IMG/VR virus record: IMGVR_UViG_3300025446_000009
Span: 1-53,443 of that record
Length of the DNA: 53,443 nucleotides
Strand: one strand, 5' to 3'
Source: a virus
The notes under the pieces: generated by a model
The model's input: only the letters and a program-made list of their open reading frames with translations
What the model was told of the DNA's origin: nothing
Database searches by the model: none
Position numbers and translations under genes: made by a program
Shown: one piece after another, positions 6,862-14,516 of the stretch
Layout: each line of letters begins with the position of its first letter
Numbering within the stretch: the first letter of the stretch is position 1

Positions 6862-7182
6862 CTACCCCTTCGGCGCCCGCACCGCCGCCACCGTCGAGGC
6901 CGGCGCAGCGATGACGGGCGTCCCGGTGTTCAGCGCCGACGCGATCAGCGTCAGGCTGTTGGCATCCACCGCCGCGCAGGCCGGGCTGCTCACCAGCACG
7001 TCGGCGGCGGTCAGGGCCTTCGTGGCGTTGGAGCCGGTGGTGATCGAGGCCGCGACCGCGTTGTAGCACGGGAGCGCGGAGGCGGCGATGCTGAGCGCGG
7101 CCTGCTGCTGGGCGGTGGTGCAGGCGGCGAGGGCCAGCGCGAGGGCTGGGGCGGCGGCGAGGATGGTGCGGCGGGTGAGCAT
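6862..7182 (-). CDS. Lipoprotein, 106 aa
   Basis: ATG 7182 is preceded by AAGGAGA. The signal is MLTRRTILAAAPALALALAAC with a lipobox LAAC. The mature part is Ala/Ser/Thr rich (TTAQQQAALSIAASALPCYN...). Small lipoproteins of this type sit next to holin or lysis genes in many proteobacterial phages. It ends with TAG, three bases before the methyltransferase GTG. Exact role unknown. Confidence 0.65.
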   Translation of the reverse strand: MLTRRTILAAAPALALALAACTTAQQQAALSIAASALPCYNAVAASITTGSNATKALTAADVLVSSPACAAVDANSLTLIASALNTGTPVIAAPASTVAAVRAPKG

Positions 7183-7210
7183 GTGCGGGTCTCCTTGGGT
7201 CAGAGGCAAA

Positions 7211-7501
7211 CTAGGGGTAGGCGGTAGCAAGCTCGGCGTTAGTGATGTTCTCGTCGCACCACTGACACCATTGCATGTGAACGGCGATCGGGACGCCATA
7301 GACCGGCACACGAACCAAGCCAAAAGCGTCCCGCCAAACGATTTCTTCGCCGGCCGGTTCGATCAGGCCCTTATCCAACAATACCCGGAGTGTGTCGGCG
7401 CCAGCGAAGGCGTGCATACCGATCACAATTCGCTTGAACGCCGCGCGCTGAGCCTTGGTCAGTCCAGCGGTCGGGTTGCGTGTCGGCACATCATCCTCCA
7501 T
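7211..7501 (-). CDS. Hypothetical protein with C-terminal Cys pair, 96 aa
   Basis: ATG 7501 to TAG 7211. The N-terminal half is helical (LTKAQRAAFKRIVIGMHAF), then VLLDKGLIEPAGEEIVWRDAFG, which looks like a winged-helix hairpin. The C-terminus MQWCQWCDENIT has a CxxC. Proteins of this shape are common in phages as unnamed small DNA-binding candidates. Downstream are the lipoprotein and the C5 methyltransferase. Confidence 0.55.
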   Translation of the reverse strand: MEDDVPTRNPTAGLTKAQRAAFKRIVIGMHAFAGADTLRVLLDKGLIEPAGEEIVWRDAFGLVRVPVYGVPIAVHMQWCQWCDENITNAELATAYP

Positions 7502-7651
7502 CAGCGCGGTCCCGCCGCGCTCGGTCAGGCGGCAAGTTCAATGCACGACTCGCATCAGAAGATCGCGCACATCTCGGAGCGCGACCAGATAGCCGTCCGG
7601 CCTTCATCCCCAAGGCGCCGGACCGGTTGCCGGGAATGGCGAGCGGGTGCA

Positions 7652-8047
7652 TCACGGCCCCGCTGGCGTGGGGCCTGGTGCCGACTTCGGCAGGATCGAC
7701 GTGATCGGCCCCGATGCCACCCAGCGCGCGGCCAACATCAGCGCCACGGCTACCAACCCAGCAATCTCGTTGGTGGTCGCCGTATCCCAGCCAAGGCCGA
7801 ATTTCCCCACCGCCCATGTCACCGCATAGGATGCGATCGGTGCCCAAACCGTTTTGCTGCCGAGCGCCGACTGACCGGCGAGATACTGCGACAGGCCAGG
7901 GTCCAGCGTGGCAATCGCCTTCACCGCCTCGGGCACATCCTTGGCGCCATTGACGGCGGCGGTTTGCAGGTTGGCAACCAGGGTGGTGACGGTAGTCGCG
8001 CTGGCGATCGCGGCGTTGGTGGTGGCGGGGGCCATGGTGGTGCTCAT
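7652..8047 (-). CDS. Holin-like membrane protein, 131 aa
   Basis: The N-terminus is a polar Ala/Thr-rich stretch. A LSQYLAGQSALGSKTVWAPI segment is followed by two hydrophobic helices (roughly WAPIASYAVTWAVGKFG and EIAGLVAVALMLAARWV) and a short Pro-rich tail. This resembles small phage holins of alphaproteobacterial phages and lies among lipoprotein genes. No endolysin was recognised nearby, so the lysis role is inferred only. Confidence 0.5.
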   Translation of the reverse strand: MSTTMAPATTNAAIASATTVTTLVANLQTAAVNGAKDVPEAVKAIATLDPGLSQYLAGQSALGSKTVWAPIASYAVTWAVGKFGLGWDTATTNEIAGLVAVALMLAARWVASGPITSILPKSAPGPTPAGP

Positions 8048-8063
8048 GGGCGGGGTCCTTCGA

Positions 8064-8270
8064 TCAGTTCAACGGTATCGACTCAGCAGTCGCGGGCGCC
8101 GCTCGGTCTATCTGGCCACGCTCGACAAGGGCGTTGTGGAACGTGACGAGACGCTCCGTGATCATGGCCTGGATTTCGTCCTCAGTGGCGCCCGTCGCCT
8201 CCAGCCGCGCCGCGATCCGCTCCAGCGCGGCGGGGATGCGGGCGGCGGCCGTGGGGGTGCGGCGGGTCAT
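8064..8270 (-). CDS. Hypothetical helical protein, 68 aa
   Basis: ATG 8270 is in an ATGA overlap with the gene upstream. The protein is amphipathic helical (ARIPAALERIAARLEATGATEDEIQAMITERL), possibly a short coiled coil. It lies between a small accessory gene and the holin-like gene. The function is unknown. Confidence 0.5.
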   Translation of the reverse strand: MTRRTPTAAARIPAALERIAARLEATGATEDEIQAMITERLVTFHNALVERGQIDRAAPATAESIPLN

Positions 8271-8533
8271 GCGGGCGTGTCCTTCGGCCAGTAATACTCT
8301 ACATGCCGGATGACATCTTCGCACAGCCTACCGGTCCGCTGCCTCATCAACCAATTGTCGCGGCCAGGAAGATAGCAGCTATCGAACTGGTCGAACGCCT
8401 CACGGATGGCGTGCTCGACCGGCGACGTGACGCTGGAAACGAGCAGGCCACCGTTAACGCCGCCGTAGCGCGGCCCGAGTTCGACCACAGGCACAATGGG
8501 CAGATGTTCCGCGTCGGGCTGCGCCTCGCTCAC
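8267..8533 (-). CDS. Hypothetical protein, 88 aa
   Basis: GTG 8533 overlaps the previous stop as GTGA. The sequence is soluble, with HAIREAFDQFDSCYLPG and a C-terminal RLCEDVIRHVEYYWPKD. No family is recognised. It is coupled to both neighbours by 4-base overlaps. Confidence 0.5.
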   Translation of the reverse strand: MSEAQPDAEHLPIVPVVELGPRYGGVNGGLLVSSVTSPVEHAIREAFDQFDSCYLPGRDNWLMRQRTGRLCEDVIRHVEYYWPKDTPA

Positions 8534-8709
8534 TTCCTCCTCCCCGCCGCCTCGCGCGCCGCCAACACCCGCTCGGCATTCCGCAGCCCCGCGTCACGCA
8601 GCCAAGTGCTCGGCTTCGCGTTCGCCAGAGCGGCGGCAAGCCGGATCGTCTTGCGCTCGGTCGGCGTCAGGCGGGTGACCATCGTCACGGTGCGGACCTC
8701 TTTCGGCAT
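8530..8709 (-). CDS. Ribbon-helix-helix-like small protein, 59 aa
   Basis: ATG 8709 to TGA 8530, ending in the GTGA overlap. The sequence MPKEVRTVTMVTRLTPTERK, followed by a hydrophobic helix, S-T-W-L-RDAGL and an Ala/Arg-rich helix, has the beta-strand then two-helix pattern of ribbon-helix-helix/CopG-type DNA-binding or mobilisation proteins. It is the first gene of the minus operon and borders the divergent control region, as expected for an autoregulator. No clear Shine-Dalgarno precedes the ATG. Confidence 0.5.
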   Translation of the reverse strand: MPKEVRTVTMVTRLTPTERKTIRLAAALANAKPSTWLRDAGLRNAERVLAAREAAGRRK

Positions 8710-9048
8710 GGGGGCGTATTACATTATTGACGGGCGGGACGCAAGGGGGTATGGAGGGGGCGTTGCTGCAAGGCGGCCGACCAGCGTATCCTTCCGGGTC
8801 GTTAAACCAAGATGGAGTGGAGACCGGGAAACCGGCTCGCGTGCCCGACACATGGGCGGAACTGCGCCGCGTTGTGTGACTGCCGGGGAGAGCACCGGAA
8901 ACCGCCCGCGATTTCGGCATTGTCGCGGATTCGGTCAGTTCGCTGGGTTCTTACCCGGTGAGCGTGGGTTGCCGAGCCTGCCAGGCCATCGTGCCGCAAG
9001 CGCCGCTCAGGAAACTGGGCGGCGCTTCGCGTTGGGTAGGAGGACTGG
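8710..9048. other. Divergent intergenic control region
   Basis: This 339-base stretch lies between the start of the leftward operon (8709) and the rightward operon (9049). It holds one good plus-strand promoter candidate (8727-8755). An ATG-opened frame at 8751-8879 (42 codons) and an in-frame continuation after its TGA have somewhat coding-like composition, but that ATG overlaps the -10 element. I do not call it a gene. Confidence 0.45.
8727..8755 (+). promoter_or_regulatory. Candidate sigma70 promoter for the rightward operon
   Basis: TTGACG at 8727-8732, a 17-base spacer, and TATGGA at 8750-8755. It reads toward the genes starting at 9049. The -10 is close to those of the two HNH-gene promoters elsewhere in the window. 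Confidence 0.45.
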
Positions 9049-9228
9049 ATGGCCGATACCCCGAAGCCCAGCAACGTCGTCAAGCTCGCACCCTATGCAA
9101 CCGATCACGACTTTCTGCGTGCGGTCGAGGGCTACGGCCGGTGCCTAAACCCGGAACAGGAAGCGCGCCTGTCGCGTGAGCATCTTGAGCGGCTTCTGCG
9201 CATTGCGCGGCGCGCCTGTCCGAAATGA
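9049..9228 (+). CDS. Hypothetical protein, 59 aa
   Basis: ATG 9049 has a strong TAGGAGGA Shine-Dalgarno. The protein (MADTPKPSNVVKLAPYATDH...) is small, charged and helical, ending RLLRIARRACPK. It ends in an ATGA overlap with the next gene. No family is recognised; small basic helical proteins at this place are often regulators. Confidence 0.6.
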   Translation: MADTPKPSNVVKLAPYATDHDFLRAVEGYGRCLNPEQEARLSREHLERLLRIARRACPK

Positions 9229-9458
9229 GCCATCGCACCTTTGATGATCCGAACAGCATCGAGGCGCGGCAAGCGTTGCTGGACAACCGATGCGAGCACG
9301 GGCCAAAACGGCACCGGACGCGGCGCCGGTCCAAGAAACGGGCGAAGCTGAAACGCCAGCAAATGGCGCACAAGATCGTCGTCACCGCAGCTTCGCAACG
9401 CCGCTGGCACGCTGCTGTCGTGGCGTACTGGAGTGGCGCCCGCGAGGAACATCCGTGA
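9225..9458 (+). CDS. Small highly basic protein, 77 aa
   Basis: It starts in an ATGA overlap. The central part is very basic (GPKRHRTRRRSKKRAKLKRQQ), suggesting nucleic-acid binding. The C-terminus AASQRRWHAAVVAYWSGAR may be helical. The function is unknown. Short frames continue to the ATG at 9557 (for example 17 codons from ATG 9507), but none is convincing. Confidence 0.5.
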   Translation: MSHRTFDDPNSIEARQALLDNRCEHGPKRHRTRRRSKKRAKLKRQQMAHKIVVTAASQRRWHAAVVAYWSGAREEHP

Positions 9459-9556
9459 TGTCCATGCGCCTTCGCGGAGGAAACGTCCAAGAACGGAAAG
9501 CAGGCCATGGGCGTCGTCATCATCGCCCGCAAAGCCACAACTAGGAGCACCAAGCT

Positions 9557-9859
9557 ATGACCGATTTTGTCCAGCCAACCCAGGGAGAATGGTACCACGC
9601 GGCTGCCCGCAGCGCGAAAGCGGGCAGCCCGATGACGACCAGGGCGGTTCAACAGAAAATTGCACGCCTCGCGACGGGCGGCATGCCTCGGGTCCTGGAC
9701 CTGTTCTCAGGCTGCGGCGGCCTGTCCCTCGGCTTCAAAGCCGCCGGATTCGAAATACGGGCCGCCATCGAATTCGACCCCGAGGCCGCGCGCTCGCATG
9801 GCCGAGCGGTAGCCAATGCCGCTTGCGGAACAGGAACTTGTCGGAGGCGCGGATGGTGA
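9557..9859 (+). pseudogene. C5-cytosine DNA methyltransferase, truncated after motif I
   Basis: After a ~43-residue leader the SAM-binding motif I is clear: RVLDLFSGCGGLSLGFKAAGF, then IEFDPEAARSHG. Immediately afterwards homology stops and the frame ends within ~20 residues in a different composition (CGTGTCRRRGW). The PCQ catalytic loop and all later motifs are missing. The loss coincides with a minus-strand gene remnant that is also cut, so this is a recombination joint near 9805-9815 and not a point mutation. Confidence 0.75.
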
Positions 9860-9875
9860 AGGTCACGTCCCGCAT
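9735..9875 (-). pseudogene. Truncated minus-strand gene remnant
   Basis: ATG 9875 lies inside the 3' end of the upstream gene, the usual overlap in this operon. The first ~25 residues (MRDVTFTIRASDKFLFRKRH) look like a normal beta-strand start of a phage protein. After about position 9810 the frame merely reads the antisense of the methyltransferase fragment. It is probably the 5' end of a gene whose remainder was lost at the joint. Confidence 0.4.
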
Positions 9876-10030
9876 GCCTGGCACACTGCGACCGGCCCCT
9901 CATAGGCCGCCAGCATCGCGATCACCAACACGACGGCGGTCACGGCGAAGATCGCTGCCACCAGGACCCGCGCCGGCGTCAGGATTGGGCGCTGCGGCAA
10001 CGGCTCGGGCGGGGTGCAGTCGAAGGGCAT
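9863..10030 (-). CDS. Small membrane protein, 55 aa
   Basis: ATG 10030 shares its A with the previous TGA. The sequence is MPFDCTPPEPLPQRP, then one transmembrane helix (ARVLVAAIFAVTAVVLVIAML) and a short tail with CQAC. It sits at the end of the late operon beside other membrane and lipoprotein genes and may belong to a lysis module. The function is unknown. Confidence 0.5.
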   Translation of the reverse strand: MPFDCTPPEPLPQRPILTPARVLVAAIFAVTAVVLVIAMLAAYEGPVAVCQACGT

Positions 10031-10332
10031 CAGGGTGCCGACTTCTGCTTCGAGTCGTGCGTCGAGAGCGCCGCAGCATCGACCGCATCACGCCGATCGC
10101 GTTCGACCAGTGTCGCGGTCGCCGATGCTGCTTGGATGGATGCCGCGGTAGACCTCTCGATCAGCGCAATCATTTTTGACAGGTTGCCATCGAAGGTGAA
10201 TGACATGCTTTCGACCTTCCTTGCGACGTGCGCCATTTTCCAGAGTGCGATTCCTGCGGTGATGGCAGCGAGCAACCCGGCCACTGCACCAAAAGTGGAC
10301 GTTAGGAACGTTAGGAAGGAACCGCCTGGCAT
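10030..10332 (-). CDS. Membrane protein with C-terminal helical domain, 100 aa
   Basis: An N-terminal transmembrane segment (FGAVAGLLAAITAGIALW, residues ~14-31) is followed by a helical hydrophilic part (MIALIERSTAASIQAASATATLVERD). The topology of one TM plus a helical domain is seen in i-spanin-like and DUF-type phage membrane proteins. It follows a lipoprotein gene, which would fit a spanin pair, but the identity is not certain. Confidence 0.5.
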   Translation of the reverse strand: MPGGSFLTFLTSTFGAVAGLLAAITAGIALWKMAHVARKVESMSFTFDGNLSKMIALIERSTAASIQAASATATLVERDRRDAVDAAALSTHDSKQKSAP

Positions 10333-10338
10333 GGCTTG

Positions 10339-10497
10339 TTATCGATCCCAAAATCCAGGCTCGGCCGGCGGCAGCGGAGGCTCGGGCAATGGCTGCACCT
10401 GCTGGGTGCGCGCCGGCGGATGAGCCTGCTGCGGTGTTGTCCAGGACGGCACCGTGCAGCAGCCCCCGAGCGCGAGGAGCAGCGCGGAGGCCGCCAC
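10339..10497 (-). CDS. Pro-rich small lipoprotein, o-spanin (Rz1)-like
   Basis: From GTG 10497 the product begins MAASALLLALGGC, with a lipobox Cys, and continues as a Pro/Gln-rich tail (TPQQAHPPARTQQVQPLPEP) of ~50 residues total. A short Pro-rich outer-membrane lipoprotein is the pattern of Rz1-like o-spanins. The start is uncertain because in-frame ATGs lie upstream inside the neighbouring gene (10593, 10584). It ends with TAA seven bases before the next ATG. Confidence 0.45.
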   Translation of the reverse strand: MAASALLLALGGCCTVPSWTTPQQAHPPARTQQVQPLPEPPLPPAEPGFWDR

Positions 10498-10498
10498 G

Positions 10499-10939
10499 CT
10501 ACGGCACGTCGAAGCCGATCGGCACGCTCTTCCGTTCGCTAGTGCGTGTCCAGAGCCACAGGAACGGGCACGTCTCGGTGACATGATACTCATACGTCCA
10601 GCGTCCCGAGGCCAGCCCGGCGGGAAGGTCCCATTGCAGGGCGAAGTTGCCCGCATCTTGCGGCACCAATCCGGCCCCCGTCAACGGCAGGCCACGCCTG
10701 GCGCTGGCGCTTGTCAGGATCGCCTGCGTCGTCTTCGGGCAATCTGGCATTCCGGAGACGCGATGAAACTGCACGGTCAGCACGCGGGCGCCATTCACGA
10801 CAGCAACCGAGGCGCCGGTTGCGGAACTGACCACGCCGACCGCCCCCTGATATTGCCCGCTCACGAACACGGCCAGCAGCACGGCAGCTACCCCGCACGC
10901 CCACGCGCCGAGCAGCGAGCGCCAACGGCAGCATCTCAG
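10499..10939 (-). CDS. Membrane-anchored beta-rich protein, ~146 aa, probable CTG start
   Basis: One N-terminal TM (GVAAVLLAVFVSGQY) is followed by a periplasmic-type domain with two Cys-containing segments (SGMPDCPKTTQ, YHVTETCPFLW). There is no ATG or GTG at a sensible place. CTG 10939 forms a CTGA overlap with the previous stop, like the ATGA/GTGA joints elsewhere. A GTG at 10882 would delete half of the TM, and ATG 11041 overlaps the upstream gene by ~100 bases. The function is unknown. Confidence 0.5.
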   Translation of the reverse strand: MRCCRWRSLLGAWACGVAAVLLAVFVSGQYQGAVGVVSSATGASVAVVNGARVLTVQFHRVSGMPDCPKTTQAILTSASARRGLPLTGAGLVPQDAGNFALQWDLPAGLASGRWTYEYHVTETCPFLWLWTRTSERKSVPIGFDVP

Positions 10940-11286
10940 CGGCCGGCACCGCCATGGCCACTGAAAAGCCCCCGTAGGAATGATCCTATCCACGGTAGGC
11001 TGGCCATGAGTGAACCGATGCACGCAGATAGCAGCAGCCATGCTCCGCGTCCTCGCCGTTCTGCCCAGACCTCGGATCGTTCGGCCGCCTCCCTGGCATC
11101 GCGCTGGCGTTCCGACCACGCTGCCATGGCCTGCCGGTCGGTGGTGTCGATGCCGGCGTGCTCCAGTGCCCAGCGGACCGGATTGACTTCAAACGCTGCA
11201 ATAACGCTGGTTTGATGATCTGCGGCATGGCGTGCTTCCACGCGATCTTCCCAGCTTTCCCCCCCGGGCTTATCACTGTCTGCCAT
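10936..11286 (-). CDS. Membrane-associated protein, 116 aa
   Basis: A hydrophilic N-terminal domain (ESWEDRVEARHAADHQTSVI...) has a helical charged middle (MAAWSERQRDAREAAERSEVWAE), then a hydrophobic C-terminal helix (AWLLLSACIGSLMASLPWIGSF) and a short Gly-rich tail. This is a typical small late-operon membrane protein with unknown role. Confidence 0.5.
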   Translation of the reverse strand: MADSDKPGGESWEDRVEARHAADHQTSVIAAFEVNPVRWALEHAGIDTTDRQAMAAWSERQRDAREAAERSEVWAERRGRGAWLLLSACIGSLMASLPWIGSFLRGLFSGHGGAGR

Positions 11287-11334
11287 GCTCGGATATGAAG
11301 TAGGTCACACCATCGGCTCTTTTCCGTCGCCCCA

Positions 11335-11712
11335 CTACTCCCACACGCCAAGCACCGCTGCGCTTTCCGCCGCACTCGTCGCCACCAGCCCATAGGTGCC
11401 TGGATTCACCCCCGCCTCCGCAAGCTGCGTCGGCGAGACCATAGCCCGGATGGCGATGTAGAAATGCGTCGGATCGGTCCCGCCAGCACCACCAGGTTCG
11501 CCACACCATGCCGCCGTGCTGGTGCCGTCCGCGTTCGTCACCGCCGGGTTGCCAGCAGCGTCGCGCGCCGTGCCAAGCATGTTTGTGGGCACCTGACCAG
11601 CGCCAAGCAACCCAACGGCTCGCAGCGCGGCGAAACCACCCAACGCCAGAGCAAGGCCGGATTGCGGAAAGGAGTAGGTATAATCATAGAAACCCGCAGT
11701 GGCCTGGCTCAT
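11335..11712 (-). CDS. Hypothetical tail-region protein, 125 aa
   Basis: It starts in an ATGA overlap with the lectin-like gene and ends with TAG. The sequence has alternating aromatic and Gly residues (GFYDYTYSFPQSGLALALGG) and a segment HFYIAIRAMVSPTQLAEAGVNPGTYGLV that suggests a beta fold. No signal peptide, unlike the five genes upstream. No family is recognised. Confidence 0.5.
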   Translation of the reverse strand: MSQATAGFYDYTYSFPQSGLALALGGFAALRAVGLLGAGQVPTNMLGTARDAAGNPAVTNADGTSTAAWCGEPGGAGGTDPTHFYIAIRAMVSPTQLAEAGVNPGTYGLVATSAAESAAVLGVWE

Positions 11713-12806
11713 GGCGCTGCCCTCTGGAGCTGACCCGATGGCATTGCTTGGCGATAGACGACAAGGCTTTGGATAAAACCGCTGAGACCGCCTCCGCCGG
11801 GCACGTGACCGAAGATGAGCCTCGTCAGGCCTCCCGGCATCCCGGCTGTTGAACCCGAAATCGGCGTCCCACCATTGAGCACCACACTGGGGGAGGTGCT
11901 TCTTCCGAAGGAAATGCCGGCCGTAAACGCTGTGCCGGCAGAGACAGAACCACCAGATTCGCTATTCATGATTATTGTGCCGCCAACCTCGACATAGCCG
12001 TTGACATCCGAGTGGCCGCTTGCGTGGAAAATCGTGATCCAGTTGTTGTTGGTCGTATCATCGATTGACACGGTTCCCATATTTACTGTTGCGGAGATGA
12101 AAGGCCACATCACGGTGACGACCATTGTTCCGGCATTTGGGTTGAGCCAGCCCCCAGCAGTGATAGTGGCACTCTCCGCAGCCCGCGTTGCCGCACTGCC
12201 GGTCGTCGGTATGTAGGAGGTCGGAAAGGCCAGCGGCTCAAGCTGGTATCGCGTCAGCGTCCCGGTTTTGGTCACGACGACCGTGCCGCCCGTCGTGATG
12301 GTGAAGATATTAGGCGACCCAGCCGTTGCGGTGCCGGTCCCGGTGCCCAGGGCGGTCCCTAGCGTGACGGCAGCGGAGCCGCTGCCAATGACCCAGAGGG
12401 TGAAAGAGCCGGTGCCTAGAGTGATAATCTGTGTCGCCGTCGGCGTGTCGCTGTTCAGCAGATAGTTTTCGCTCGACTGCAACTCCCGCAGAAATCCCTG
12501 CGGCATCAGGCGAGGAACATTCGTCGGATAATTCGTGTAGCTCGACCCCGCAGCATCGGTGTAAAGCCCGCTTGTCGCGCCTGACGCCCGCGTGAACGTG
12601 ATGGTCGGGCACCTCGGCCCGACGCTGATCGAGCCTGGAATCTGATTGGATTGCGCGCCGGCAAGGAAGTTGCAGGACAGCGATGGACCTGAATTCGGAC
12701 TGACCGGCCAGAACTCAAGCGGCGAACTGGCCGACGCCGAGGCAAGCCCGGCTCCCGCGGCTATCGTTGCGGCGACGCACACCGAGAGAAGCCAGCGCCT
12801 CATCAC
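11709..12806 (-). CDS. Secreted lectin/tail-like protein with signal peptide, 365 aa
   Basis: Residues 1-26 form a Sec signal (MMRRWLLSVCVAATIAAGAG, cleavage likely after ASA). The middle contains the RYQLEPLAFPTSYIPTTGS segment common in phage tail and concanavalin-like modules. The C-terminal ~170 residues look like a LamG/ConA-like jelly roll. The start overlaps the previous stop (TGATG). Phage tail proteins are normally made in the cytoplasm without a signal, so this is unusual. Confidence 0.6.
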   Translation of the reverse strand: MMRRWLLSVCVAATIAAGAGLASASASSPLEFWPVSPNSGPSLSCNFLAGAQSNQIPGSISVGPRCPTITFTRASGATSGLYTDAAGSSYTNYPTNVPRLMPQGFLRELQSSENYLLNSDTPTATQIITLGTGSFTLWVIGSGSAAVTLGTALGTGTGTATAGSPNIFTITTGGTVVVTKTGTLTRYQLEPLAFPTSYIPTTGSAATRAAESATITAGGWLNPNAGTMVVTVMWPFISATVNMGTVSIDDTTNNNWITIFHASGHSDVNGYVEVGGTIIMNSESGGSVSAGTAFTAGISFGRSTSPSVVLNGGTPISGSTAGMPGGLTRLIFGHVPGGGGLSGFIQSLVVYRQAMPSGQLQRAAP

Positions 12807-13324
12807 TTGAAATCTTCGCCCTGAAAGTTGCCAGCGACGATACTGCCGCCCGTTACGGCCGTGGCCGAGTTGACGAGACCGAGCGTCCAGCCGCTCATGA
12901 TCTCGTGCACAGGGTTCCCGCTGGAGTCGAACGGCGGCCCGGTAAGGAGATTGGTAAGCGGTGGCGTCGTTCCATTCGTTCCGGCACCCGCTGCCAGAGT
13001 GAGCGCGTTTATGATATTGGAGATCGTCCCATTCGTTTCGACGAGTTGGATAGTATGTGCCACCGAGTCGGTGCTTGTGACTGTCACCCCATTGCAGATA
13101 GAGTTGTTTGCAGCGCCGACGATCCCCGGCACGAAAGTGCCAAGGGTAGTGACTTGGTTATTGGCAGCGTGCACCACTTGCGGAAACACCGGCGCTGCCG
13201 AAAGCGAAGTCTGTGCACGCGCCTCGTGCGGGAACGCCACCGCCCCGGCGAGGCCGGCGCAAACCAGGATGACCCCGGAGTTGATGTTGAGCAGATCGTT
13301 GAGCAGATCGTCTAGGTCGTTCAT
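12803..13324 (-). CDS. Predicted exported protein, 173 aa
   Basis: The N-terminus is acidic (MNDLDDLLNDLLNINS) and then has a hydrophobic core VILVCAGLAGAVAFPHEARAQ with an AxA-type cleavage site. This looks like a signal peptide with a non-standard leader; a 12-base duplication codes the repeated DLLN. The mature part is Thr/Asn/Ala rich and beta-like. It overlaps both neighbours as ATGA and TGATG. Confidence 0.5.
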   Translation of the reverse strand: MNDLDDLLNDLLNINSGVILVCAGLAGAVAFPHEARAQTSLSAAPVFPQVVHAANNQVTTLGTFVPGIVGAANNSICNGVTVTSTDSVAHTIQLVETNGTISNIINALTLAAGAGTNGTTPPLTNLLTGPPFDSSGNPVHEIMSGWTLGLVNSATAVTGGSIVAGNFQGEDFK

Positions 13325-14502
13325 GGCAGACTTCCTCCCATTGCCCCGTAGCCTCGGGACAGATACAGATTGATGTAGTTCAAGGAAGATGGAGGCGGGG
13401 GCACCTGCAACGCATAATTCCCCGCCGGCCCCCCGGAGTTCGAGAACGTCGCCGCCCCGTTCGCCGCCAAGCTGGTCAGCGTGGCCCCGGTCAAAGTCCC
13501 CCCGGACGGGGCCGCGACGGTGAGAGCGGTGATGATCTGGGTGGTGAAGACGGTGACGCTATGCCCATCCGCCAGAGCAGGCAGATTGACCGTCAGCGTC
13601 GCCAGCGTGCCGGCCGGAGTGAGGTAGATCAGCCCCGTGTTGACGGGGGCGGTGACGGTGCCACCGGAGGTCGGCGTGCTTGGATAACTTGCACCAAAGG
13701 ATGTACCACGATCCAGCGATAGTTCCGCAGCAGCCGGCCGGCGCTCAAACGGTGTCGCAAGAGACACCACACCGGGAACCAGAATTGGTGTAGGGGAGAT
13801 TTCGAGCTGCATCCCTTCAAAAATCACACCGTCTGTGGTTCCCGCCGTGCCAACGCCGTTGAAGCAGAACTGCACCGCCGCCCCAAGGGTAGAGACGGGC
13901 ACGTTGAAACCCACCTGATACCGCGCATACGATCCTGGCGTGGCCTGGAGGGCCTGAGCGGGGATGCCGCCAAGATTCTGCTGCCCAGTCCATGTGCCGG
14001 CGATCAATGACGCAGGCGTCCCGGCGGCTGCGGTGGACATGGTGAGGATGGGCTGGACGCCCGTTCCGGAGAAGTTTGCTGCGGGCGCCGCATAGTATGA
14101 GAGAATAACCGGCTGCCCCTGCATCTGCACGGCGGCTTCCGGGGTCAAGATATAGGCCAGGCAGAGCGCGGTGGTATTGGTGTTCCCGGCGGTGCGGGCA
14201 AGCTGTTCTCCCGCAGAGAAACCAATCGGCAGACCAGACGTGATGCGCGTCAGATACGCGGACGACGCCGACGTGTAGGCGAACCATTGATCGGCATGGT
14301 ACGTGGCGGTGGTGGTGATGCCGGTAACCGCGCTCGTGCCGAGCTGATACGGGTTCGTGCCGAAGTCTGACCCAACCAGCAGGTTGCGGAAGTTGGCTGG
14401 CGAGACATAGGACTGCGCTTGCGTTGACGGGGACGGCTGCGCCTCCGCGACGGCGGACAGCAGCGCCAGCAACGCCAGCGCAGGGAAGATGCGACGGATC
14501 AT
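13321..14502 (-). CDS. Secreted carbohydrate-binding-like tail protein, 393 aa
   Basis: ATG 14502 has GGGAG upstream. The signal peptide is MIRRIFPALALLALLSAVAEAQ. The mature protein has NLLVGSDFGTNPYQ... and DQWFAYTSASSAYL, a pattern seen in beta-sandwich carbohydrate-binding domains of phage fibres, then a Thr/Gly-rich beta segment. The C-terminus is SRGYGAMGGSLP. The role is inferred as glycan binding, either on the virion or exported. Confidence 0.6.
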   Translation of the reverse strand: MIRRIFPALALLALLSAVAEAQPSPSTQAQSYVSPANFRNLLVGSDFGTNPYQLGTSAVTGITTTATYHADQWFAYTSASSAYLTRITSGLPIGFSAGEQLARTAGNTNTTALCLAYILTPEAAVQMQGQPVILSYYAAPAANFSGTGVQPILTMSTAAAGTPASLIAGTWTGQQNLGGIPAQALQATPGSYARYQVGFNVPVSTLGAAVQFCFNGVGTAGTTDGVIFEGMQLEISPTPILVPGVVSLATPFERRPAAAELSLDRGTSFGASYPSTPTSGGTVTAPVNTGLIYLTPAGTLATLTVNLPALADGHSVTVFTTQIITALTVAAPSGGTLTGATLTSLAANGAATFSNSGGPAGNYALQVPPPPSSLNYINLYLSRGYGAMGGSLP

Positions 14503-14516
14503 CTGGAGACTCCCTG

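Noticed and set aside
7502-7651. Minus-strand mini-ORF between the holin-like gene and the 96-aa gene
   Set aside because: A coherent stretch (GYLVALRDVRDLLMRVVH) exists but is only ~20 codons, preceded by an in-frame stop and without a start or ribosome-binding site.
6065-8146. Long plus-strand open frames across 6.0-8.1 kb
   Set aside because: They are antisense to the C5 methyltransferase, lipoprotein and holin-like genes; Arg/His/Pro-rich composition is typical of high-GC shadow frames.
8751-8879. 42-codon gene starting ATG 8751 and an in-frame continuation after its TGA
   Set aside because: The ATG overlaps a good -10 element, spacing to the purine-rich stretch is too short and no motif is seen. 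Left as uncertain control region.
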